DNA of 64,000 nucleotides, from the NCBI GenBank assembly GCA_022818135.1, contig JAFMSR010000015.1, positions 23,777,206 through 23,841,205 of the forward strand. Direction: 5' to 3'. The position numbers and the translations under genes were made by a program. This document shows positions 55,670-64,000 of this stretch, in pieces (position 1 is the stretch's first letter; the number at the start of each line of letters is the position of its first letter). This DNA is from Saxidomus purpurata. Its lineage: Eukaryota > Mollusca > Bivalvia > Venerida > Veneridae. Below the pieces are notes generated by a model. The model searched no databases. It had not been told where the DNA came from and worked only from the letters and a program-made list of their open reading frames with translations.

Positions 55670-55960
55670 AAATAATTGCAATGATTGCTACCAAAACTTG
55701 AAATTTCAGCCAAAATCTCCAGTAAACATCTGTAAAGTTAGCAGAATCGTTTATGTTGTGGCTCAGTCAAACTTTTATAAACACTTTCATATTTCATACA
55801 TTTTGTATATATATGAAACATTGCTTTATTGGCAATCTGCGTGAAAATGAGAAATTTGCTAATGGATGTTCTTCTTTAAAAACTTGTGTATTCATTTCTT
55901 CATAACATTACAAGGCAAAACGTAACATGACATAACATGATATTTTAACGTTTGGTGAAA
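55670..55960 (-). repeat. Dispersed repeat, inverted partner of 49770-50025
   Basis: Complementary to the earlier copy: AACATTACAAGGCAAAACGT, AATGGATGTTCTTCTTTA, GCAGAATCGTTTATG. Confidence 0.8.
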
Positions 55961-56989
55961 ATAGTCTACTCGTTGTAGGGAACACCCCTTTAAATTGTAC
56001 ACGCATTTACCATAGATCGGAAAATATTGATGATTTTCTGGAAAAAAAATTGTGAAAGATAAATTTAGACATAACTAATTAAGTCAAACCGATGTGAAAG
56101 AGCACCTCCGAATGAAGCCTGTGCGGAGAAAAGCCTTACAAAACTCAAATCGGGACATATATTCAATTTATTTACAAGGAAGTTAAAATTAACCTAAACA
56201 TGTTGTATTTTTAGTGATGTAAATGAATACTCGAGATCAAAAATTAATTGAAAATACATTAATTTAAAAATTTGTCTTACCCGCAAATCCGATTGTTATT
56301 TGTACAAAAGCCACTTCTAACCTTCCATTTTACATTTAAATACCACGCTAAAGTATAGAAATGACATAATTAACAGAAAGGTATCTCAACTTAAGTTGAT
56401 TCTTTACTTACATGTAAGATTTCCAATCTTTTTATAGATCTATATCTAAATTTAGTTTTAAAGTGGTGGTATAGAAACTCCACTGTTGAAAATACGAACG
56501 CAAATACAAGTAAGAAATAAGCTGACTGATTCCTTCAAATTAAGTCTTAAATGTCAAGAAATGTATAAATTCATGAAGACTCTGTAGCTAGCCTATCGCA
56601 AGTTTTGAATGCTGCATTCTGTAATTAAGTATCTTCTCAAAATATGCTGGAATCATGAATTTTATCATTACAAATTTCAGTTAAAACAATATAACTCGAT
56701 TTGAAATTATTCCTGGACTGGACATTCACTCAAATGTCTATCAGAAGTCTATTTTAAGTTATACAGTGTTTGACATATTGGCACGATGGACTACTGGCAG
56801 CTGTCACATTCTTGAGACTTTCATAGCAAGCTTTAGCTGTAGGTAGTCAGCAGGTAGTCAGCAGACGACAATTCTGATCCTCAGCACCAGACAAATTAGA
56901 TGACCACTATCACTACAGTAGTCTGCAGTCGCTATCCACATTTTCATTTGTAAAATCCCTTCATCCAGAAGTCCTGAAAAACAAGCTGA
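55961..56989. other. No gene recognised
   Basis: AT-rich. A doubled GTAGTCAGCAG near 56842-56865 is the only small repeat seen. Confidence 0.4.
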
Positions 56990-57760
56990 CCATCATGGCC
57001 CTACATCGCTCACCTGCGCTCACCTTGCCCTTCATCCAAGGTCACAAAATTCAACACACCAAGCACACTCCCGAATATGAACTAGTTCAATTTTCATCAA
57101 AGTGTTTGACCAAAAACAGTTTTTGTATTTTCAGTTACAGTGATTCAGTTTTAGAGCAGTGATCTTGACCCAAGATTTGTGAAATTATTTTGAGAATTAG
57201 GTCAATCCCTTTCAACAAAATAATATTTTCTCGTATAGTCTTAGTAAAATATGTGACACCCAGGACATGGTCAATTGTTACCCAAGGGCATGATTTGAAA
57301 AAGCTTAGTTAAGGACCACTGGGCAATATTACATACGAAATATTAAAAAATTTAAGCCTTGCTGCATTTGACAAGTTTCCAATGTTTACATATACGTAAC
57401 TAACCCGAAGGATTCGACACTAGGGACATTATTTAAACAAACTGGTAGAACTCCAAAAGACAATGATTCACACCAAATATCAAAGTTCAGGGGACGTGTT
57501 GTTTCGGACAAGAAGATATTTGAAGATTTCCCTATATAGCTCTCATGTAAATCAAGCACCCCCGGCTAGGTTAATTTTTTACCCAAGCGCCATGATTTGA
57601 ACAAACTTTGTAGAAGATTTTTAAGCAATGTTACAAAACAAATATCTAGCTCTGGGTCTCATGATTTCAGACAATATTCTTTCCATTTAAACTGATTTTA
57701 AAGACTGCAACTTTTTATCATGAAGTGAGAATATTTTCCATCTTGTTAATGTTTTATGTT
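56990..57760 (-). repeat. Family A-like tandem-core repeat, reverse orientation
   Basis: Opens GACCATCATGGCCCTACATC then GCTCACCTG, the inverted form of the family A terminus. Diverged units follow with CAAGGGCATGATTTGAA and AATATTACATACGAAATAT at roughly 160-170 bp intervals. Confidence 0.7.
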
Positions 57761-58160
57761 ATCTGAAGTTTGAATGAATTCTGCCCAGTGGTATAGGAGT
57801 AATAGCACATACATAAAATTAAACAAATCAATTGCAATAACTTCACTAAATGTCTCTGATCAGGAACAAACTGCTGATATGCAAATGTAGGCATTGTACT
57901 TATGCTTATGTCAAGTTTGGATGAAATCCGCCCATTGGTATAGGATTAATAACACATACATGAAATTAGACAAATCAAGAGCAAAGTGACTCCCTAAAAA
58001 AACTAAATTACAAAATGCCGACAATATGCATAACTAGGCTTTGGACTTACCACTCATATGCAGTTTGGTTGAAAGCCACCCAGCAGTATAGAAGGAGTTG
58101 CACAGACAAATGCCGTGACCCCCGTCCAAACAGACAGACATCCAGACATGATAACATCAA
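57761..58160 (+). repeat. Tandem-core repeat (three ~145-bp units)
   Basis: Units share AGTTTGAATGAATTCTGCCC / AGTTTGGATGAAATCCGCCC / AGTTTGGTTGAAAGCCACCC and GGTATAGGAGTAATAGCACA-type blocks, then CAGACAGACATCCAGAC. Just downstream AATTCGCGCTGTTCCTCGGCC recurs inverted at about 63146-63165. Confidence 0.75.
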
Positions 58161-58869
58161 CAAGTCTCTCATCCCCAAAACATGGGGGAGACATATTGAC
58201 GAACTTCATGATGCTAAGTTAAGAAACGAACTCCACTAAAATTCGCGCTGTTCCTCGGCCAAAAAATCAACAACAACATTTTATCAGATTGACCTAGAAA
58301 CGTATACCGATATTCTCAGTTTGGTCTCGGTCATGTTTCTTTGAAAGCGCATTTTGGGACGGTTTCTAGTAGGATCTTTTCGAGTACATATTTGTTTAAC
58401 GATAATATAAACGCATCGCTACAGCATGTAACATTCGTTGAGCTTTATTCGCTTTAAAAGATGTTCATGATGGACAGTTTTCAGTTAATAAAGATGCTGT
58501 TATGTTCTGTTCTGCACGTGTCGACTTACCCACAAAGTCAAATGACATCTGACGAGCATGCAGATCTTGTCTCATATTTTCTACATAATACTCAATCAAT
58601 AAAAATGAAATACGAAACTGTACAACAGTCATATCTTTTAAACGGAACTATAAGAAATTCCTATTCCAACTTCAAAATCCAAATTAAACTGATATTACTG
58701 TAATTTTGCGGCCGGATATATAATGAATGCTGATGTTTAAAAACTTTTTACTATTGTGTTTAACTGTTTAACTGAAACATGTGTGACTGATTAGGATTTT
58801 TTCCACTGTATAAATGCATCCACCATTAGTTAAAAGATGAGTGTTTGTCGGGTTCATTTATGTCATTTA

Positions 58870-59015
58870 TGTTTTGTTTCATAATGCCATTTTTATTTCA
58901 GGATTGTTTCTTTTTTCTTTTCTTTTTTGAAGGCCACATTGAAAATAAGTTTATGATTCGCATGTCTTAATATGTTAACCTTCAGTAAATAAAGATATTA
59001 TTTTTATTATTATCA
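58870..59015 (+). mobile_element. LINE lineage 1, 3' tail
   Basis: GAAGGCCACATTGAAAATAAG, TTAACCTTCAGTAAATAAAG and a short ATTATTTTTATTATTATC tail. Upstream frames (58461-58703) are not recognisable as LINE coding. Confidence 0.75.
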
Positions 59016-59517
59016 ATATTGTATTATTTCAGACGGACAATAATGTTAACAAGAGCATGACAGCACTATCGACTATTCGAAAGCTTGTCAGTAAAAAAGA
59101 TTTTTTTTGTCTAAGAACAGGACTGTATTGTGTAATTGCCTATAATAATTAATGTCAAAGATATGAAACTTGTTCAAACACCTTTGTAAATGTACTTCAC
59201 GTTCAAAGCCTTACCCTGGATTCTGTGTAGCGTGTAACCGTGGAGAAAACTTATGCAACACTATAAAACGAGTACTTCTAATATGCAGAAAGTAAAAAGA
59301 TAAAATGCAATTTTTCTCGGGCTACTTCGCCTATAGACTTAATACATTTAAGAAAAACAATTAGTCTTAGGATTCTCATCCTTATTATTTCAAACTAATT
59401 GACAATATCTCAAAGAAATCAAAACAATTTAAACCTCAAAAAGAATTCTTTAGTATTATTTTGAGAAGTCCTAACGATATTTCAGAATATCAATTTTCCC
59501 TTTCTATAGATTCTACT
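59016..59517. other. No gene recognised
   Basis: The start AACAAGAGCATGACAGCAC resembles the open end of a tandem-core element, but no core units are identified. Confidence 0.4.
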
Positions 59518-59995
59518 TCTCGTATCCAAACATTCAAAACAACCCTATCTCAGAAAACATCAAAGTTATAGATCTATATTTCAACTGCGAAATGTTTATG
59601 ACTCTACTCAAACACCAAACGTTGCCCTAGAGGTTTTACTGAAGCAGCAGTATATTTTTGATGACAGATATCTGAGATTTCTGCGCATCAGTAAATAGTA
59701 CTACTACTTCGATCTGACACTTGCAAGGGCAACCACACGAATGACTCAAACTCTTTTCTCAGCAACTATTTCTCATTTTCAAACATTCAAAACAACCGTA
59801 TCTCAGAAAACTTCATAGCTATATATTTCAACTGCGAAATATCTCTATGATTCTGAATTCAAATACCAAACGTTGTCCTAGAGGTTTTACTGAAGCAGCA
59901 ATACATTTTTAATGTCAGATATCTGAGATCTCTGCGCATTAGTAAATATTACCACTACTCCGATCCGACACTTGCAAGAACAACCACAAGACTGA
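59518..59995 (+). repeat. ~240-bp direct tandem duplication
   Basis: Two copies share CCAAACATTCAAAACAACC/TCAAACATTCAAAACAACC, TAGAGGTTTTACTGAAGCAG, ATATCTGAGAT and CGATC(T/C)GACACTTGCAAG. Identity is roughly 85-90 percent by eye. Confidence 0.85.
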
Positions 59996-60024
59996 CTCTC
60001 TAATTTTTTGTTTGTTTGTGGATT

Positions 60025-60200
60025 TTATAAGGTCCGTCCAAAGAGCCTTATGTTAGCTTGATTTGGATGAGCCCGGCATGTCTCCCGTCATGCCTAAAAA
60101 AAATTAAGCCAGAAAAGGGAATTTCCTGACTGCATTTGCAGTATAGCCAAGTTTGTATTTGTTGGTTACCAAATAGAGGCCAACCGGCGACCAAGGTCTA
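60025..60200 (+). repeat. Dispersed repeat, relative of 48338-48615
   Basis: AAGGTCCGTCCAAAGAGCC, GGCATGTCTCCCGTCATGCC, CCTGACTGCATTTGCAG and GTTGGTTACCAAATAGAGG correspond block by block to the inverted copy. Confidence 0.7.
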
Positions 60201-60839
60201 AGGTGATGCCTGTTGAGCTGGATCGGGGCCTACAGGATTGCTATGTTTATGTGTTTGTTTTGTATAACCCTTTATGACTCTCTAACACTGGGCGAGCCGT
60301 TTATATACTAGGCAGAATCTCCGCACCAAATCTTACGCTTGCTTCTGATTGGCTAATAAACCTTTTACTACCATTTTCAAAAAGCGCCTTTTGATCCTAT
60401 ATGATTTTATGATCGTCTTTTGCCTGTGACCAAAATTCACCTAAAACATGACAAAACATACACAAATATATCTAAAGTATACAAGCTTAAACAGTTCTTT
60501 TGAAATAACTGCTGAATAACCAAAATACTTACAATATAAAGACACCTAGGACCATTAAAGAACGTCGATATTTTCGTATTAGCGTTTTCCTTACAAATGG
60601 CGGAGGAGCTTCAATGGGAGACAATAATGTTATGACTATATACCATTTAACTGAGTAAGTATCCGTCACATCTGTAAGCCAACTGGAGGGAGAAGGGGGA
60701 ATAATTTAAAAGAAATACATGACCTTGTATATTTGATCATGAATAACTTTGTAACATTTCAAAATTGATATGCATACAATTAAAAAAGCATAACCGCTGC
60801 ATGCTGCATAATTATTTTATGACATTTCGAAAGTAAGCC
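60201..60839. other. No gene recognised
   Basis: AT-rich, with no supported frame or repeat. Confidence 0.4.
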
Positions 60840-61355
60840 ATTTCGAGTATTTCCATATAATAGTCCGGTAAAAATTGTGAAAAATTTCTAAGCTAAAAAG
60901 GGACATAAATATGTCAAAAATCAGTGCGAAGATGTTGATAGTAAACATACATTTTAAGCTTCAAGTCAAAGCGTTTGATAGTATTCAAGATATTACACTT
61001 TATAAAAATCTTTGAAAAATCGAAACAGAGTTATGGGGATTGTTTACCCAGGTGCAGATGTTGATGGTATAGATATATTTAGAGTTTCAAGTCGATACCT
61101 TTGATAATAGTCAAGATATTTGACTTTAAAAAAAAAACTAAGTTAAAAAGGGGCATAAACCTGTCACAAATCAAAACAGAGTTATGGGGATTGTTTCCTT
61201 AGGTGTATATGTTGATGGTAAAGATATATTTTGAGTTTCAAGTCAATACCTTTGATAATATTCAAGATGTTTGACTTTATAAAAAACTTTAACCGACACA
61301 GACAGGGGCGAGTGCAATAGCCTCCTTTTTCTTCGAATGGTCGAGCTAACAAAAC
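60840..61355 (+). repeat. Tandem-core repeat family F, longer copy
   Basis: About three units with AAAAAGGGGCATAAACCTGT, AACAGAGTTATGGGGATTGT, GTTGATGGTAAAGATATATT and AGTCAATACCTTTGATAAT. It ends ATAGCCTCC, CTTCGAATGG, TCGAGCTAAC as at 48300. Confidence 0.8.
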
Positions 61356-61411
61356 GAAAAGTGCTAACATCATGTTTGAAATTGTCACGGTTAAGGGGGA
61401 TATTTTTGTAC

Positions 61412-61485
61412 GCAGCCGTGTAGCTCTGCCAGTAGCGCCTTCGCCAAGTAAATGAAGGTCCAGGTTCAATATCATGTCAGGCTGC
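61412..61485 (+). other. tRNA-like sequence next to a family D element
   Basis: 74 bases beginning GCAGCC and ending GGCTGC (six-pair acceptor stem), with TGTAGCTCTGCCAGTAG (A box-like) and CCAGGTTCAATATC (B box-like). The middle CCTTC/GAAGG stem has an 11-base loop and the T arm pairs poorly, so a functional tRNA is unlikely. Confidence 0.45.
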
Positions 61486-61500
61486 ACACCTCCCCCTTTT

Positions 61501-62195
61501 TATGCCCCTGATGGGAGGCATATTAAAATCGCACCGCCCGTCCGTCTGCCCGTCCGTCCTTCTGTGCGTCCGCCCTTACATTTTTTCGTGTTAGGGCTGT
61601 ACTTTTGTCACGCATTGAAATATTTTAGAATAACTTGGCACATATGTTCAGCACATCAAGACATGTGTCACGTGCAAAACCCACGTCCCTACATCAAAGG
61701 TCAAGGTCACACTTCAGAGTTTAAAGGTAATGGAATCCTCTATATATACACAAAGTCGTGTCCGGACTGTAACTATGTCATGCATTGAAGGATTTTAAAA
61801 TAACTTGGCATTAATGTTCAGCGTATCAAGACACTGTGTCACGAGCAAGACCCACGTCCCTACCTCAAAGGTCATGGTCACACTTAAGAGTTTAAAGGTA
61901 ATGGAATCCTGTATACATGCACACATTCATGTCCGGACTGTAACTTTGTCATGCATTGATTGATTTTAAAATAACTTGGCACAAATGTTCAGCACATCAA
62001 GACAACGTCCCTGCCTCAAAGGTCAAGGTCACACTTCGAGGTTAAAAGTAATGAAATACTGTATGCATGGTAACTCTTTCATGCATGGAAGGATTTTAAA
62101 ATTACGTGGCACAATTGTTGAGCACATTGAGAGGACACAGACTGAGAGACGCCTCTTTCGGGGGCATTTGTCACTTGTGAGGGACAGCTCTTGTT
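61501..62195 (+). mobile_element. Tandem-core repeat family D, third copy
   Basis: TATGCCCCTGATGGGAGGCA at the start, a (GTCC)-rich run, about three to four core units, and the terminus GAGGGACAGCTCTTGTT. Shorter than the 50946 copy by about two units. Confidence 0.85.
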
Positions 62196-63789
62196 CGTAA
62201 TTAAGTCTGTACCGTTTACAAAATGATACAGTACGGAATGAAAGTGTTGCTCCAATTGATTCTAATTTTGGAAGAATTCGAAAATGTAGCTTTTGTTATA
62301 TTTTCATAAATTATCAAAAGTATTGAAACAACGAATATAAAGTTGCAGTATTTCATTCAACAAGCATCATGACATGGGGACCAACAAACTGCTTGGTACG
62401 ACAGAAGAAAATGGATTCATTTATTCCATACATGTTCTGTATTACCTGTATGTTTGCAAAATATGTTGGTAAAAACTTAAGACATATTTACCAGGAAATG
62501 CAGTCAGAGTATGCAGGTTGCGTCGAATTTCATTTATCATATGGTACACATGATAACTTTTCACAGTTTGTATGGTTTTATACTTATTGCAGACATTATG
62601 ATTAAAAAGAAATTTTTGAAAGACTTCTAACATTGTGTGATGTTTTTGGTTATATTCGTATTAACTGACAAATTGTAACGTCCGTTTTACGATGTTTTGA
62701 CGCAGTACAGTGAAAAGAAAACCACATCAATACTGAAAAAAGTAAGACAAAAGGTATGATTATTCTTTGTTTATTGTAGATAAAGGATCGTTGGATACAT
62801 TGTTAATTTTAAAGATTTTACCAGAGTGTTTTGGTTTAATTTAAAATTATGCATACATTTTAGGTCGAAAAACGCCCGCCTGATGACGTGTGGACGTCGT
62901 TTTTCTACCGACACAATGTACTCTCCCAATAGCAAGTTTTAAATTTTGGTTTTACGATTATTGATAGCCGAGTTATAAAGGAAAACGTACGACACGGCAC
63001 ATGCATAAACTTCGTCGCTAGGTGGTGTCTTAACGCCACTTCGTTGCTAGGTAACCGGCGTCAAATTTAAATAAATGATGTGATTCCATACCTTCAAATA
63101 TAGTCCCTCTAAGTTTCAGGTTAATCTTATAAAGTTTCATTTTGGCCGAGGAACAGCGCGAACTGCCTTAAACCGGAACCCACAATGTCTACAGGATATG
63201 TACGGACGGACGTACGACCGATGTACGACGGACACTCATCGATCCCAATAGCTCACCCTGTGCCACTGGCTCAAGACGAATCAACTGATGAAGTTATAAA
63301 AACTGAAAATAATACATTTAAAAGACATTTTACAAGCTGGAATACAGTAGAAATTTTTTTTAACATAAACGACCAAGTAGTACTGGTAACGCAGAGAAGT
63401 TTGAGTTTAGAAATGTTTACGAAATGCATACGTGTTATAACTAACTCTTACCCTGATGGCGGTAAAATATTCTGACTTTGTGACCATTGTAGTCTGGACA
63501 ACCGTGATCATAGTCTGCAGTTAATAGTAGTATAGTAAGAGCTGTATCTTCCTCACTTGTTGTTCCATGTTCCAATATGACTCTCCTTACTGACCCCCTC
63601 CCCTCTCATAGCACTGATGACAGAAAGTCTGCGAGTTTGTCTTGACGTGTCGAAGAGCAGGAAATGATCAATTCCTGAAAATCTGAGAGTGTCGCAGACG
63701 ACGGTTCTAACAAATGTGCTAGAAAAGTAGTTTCGGGCTCGGGTGACCCTCCTGAGTCTAAAATAATTAATGGTCTAGCCACTGTCTCT
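62196..63789. other. No gene supported; X-box-like site
   Basis: CGTTGCTAGGTAACC at 63042-63056 resembles an RFX X-box, and a near copy (CGTCGCTAGGTGGT) lies 30 bases before it. TTTGGCCGAGGAACAGCGCG (about 63144-63163) is the inverted copy of a motif near 58245, followed by a GGACGGACG run, so 63060-63240 is probably another tandem-core repeat edge. Frames at 62369, 63185 and 63606 are unrecognised. Confidence 0.4.
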
Positions 63790-63794
63790 GGCAT

Positions 63795-63960
63795 CCTTGC
63801 AGACTTCCAGGATTCCCGGTGTCAGTAGAGGTAAGGCCCGTTTCAACCTCCAGGACCCCACCGAGTTAAATGCATGGGTCTGCGACACTTTCCGATACCC
63901 TCGCAGACTTCTAGGAACCCCGGTTCCAAGCGAGTTAACACCATCTTCGACCTCTAGGGA
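63795..63960 (+). repeat. ~115-bp tandem repeat at the window edge
   Basis: GCAGACTTCCAGGATTCCCG then GTTTCAACCTCCAGGACC recur as GCAGACTTCTAGGAACCCCG and TCTTCGACCTCTAGGGACC. More GC-rich than its surroundings. It keeps a plus frame open to the window end, and the array may continue outside. Confidence 0.65.
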
Positions 63961-64000
63961 CCTTCCAGTTTTACAGAGTCGCTTTACACGACTGATTTAG

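Noticed and set aside
61412..61485. Functional tRNA gene
   Set aside because: The acceptor stem pairs, but the anticodon loop would be 11 bases and the T arm does not pair.

Overview
The window looks like nuclear DNA of a mollusc, most likely a bivalve. The only recognisable cellular gene is a single exon of a molluscan-type myosin essential light chain (minus strand, 10295-10441), with clean splice signals at both edges. There are no bacterial gene clusters, CRISPR arrays or rRNA genes. The DNA is AT-rich, and almost everything else I can identify is transposable-element or tandem-repeat sequence. Most open frames here are chance frames, or are kept open by repeats whose unit length is a multiple of three.

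Layout: 0-6.3 kb holds a foldback element, a pile-up of nested LINE fragments and a 42-bp minisatellite. 6.3-10.1 kb has two tandem-core repeat elements and a minus-strand LINE piece. 10.3 kb is the myosin exon. 10.8-18.6 kb holds fragments of a palindromic hAT-like element, a Harbinger-like element with a MADF-domain fragment, a large tandem-core element and two copies of a TATATCAC-ended repeat, one split by a MITE. 19.7-22.1 kb has a LINE tail, a complete miniature LTR retrotransposon (TRIM), a candidate Cys-rich exon and a minus-strand LINE. 23-29.2 kb has MITEs, tandem-core elements and a palindromic minisatellite. 29.4-30.5 kb is the 3' half of a second LINE lineage. 33.4-36.7 kb holds minus-strand LINE pieces. 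36.9-41.9 kb is a non-autonomous LTR retrotransposon inserted into a palindromic hAT-like element, with both target-site duplications intact. 42-50 kb is SINE-like and tandem-core repeats. 50.6-54 kb is a LINE whose endonuclease is split by a 1,048-bp tandem-core element. 55-64 kb is tRNA-like sequences and more tandem-core repeats.

The value of the window lies in its nested insertions. In several cases an uninterrupted paralogue in the same window, or an interrupted reading frame, shows what the empty site looked like, so element boundaries can be set to the base. Two LINE lineages are present. One ends in a (ATT)n tail after a GAAGGCCA-containing 3' UTR. The other has a Cys/His-rich C-terminus. 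No element appears autonomous: every coding part is truncated, frameshifted or interrupted. Family names rest on motif recognition and target-site-duplication length, since no database search was possible.
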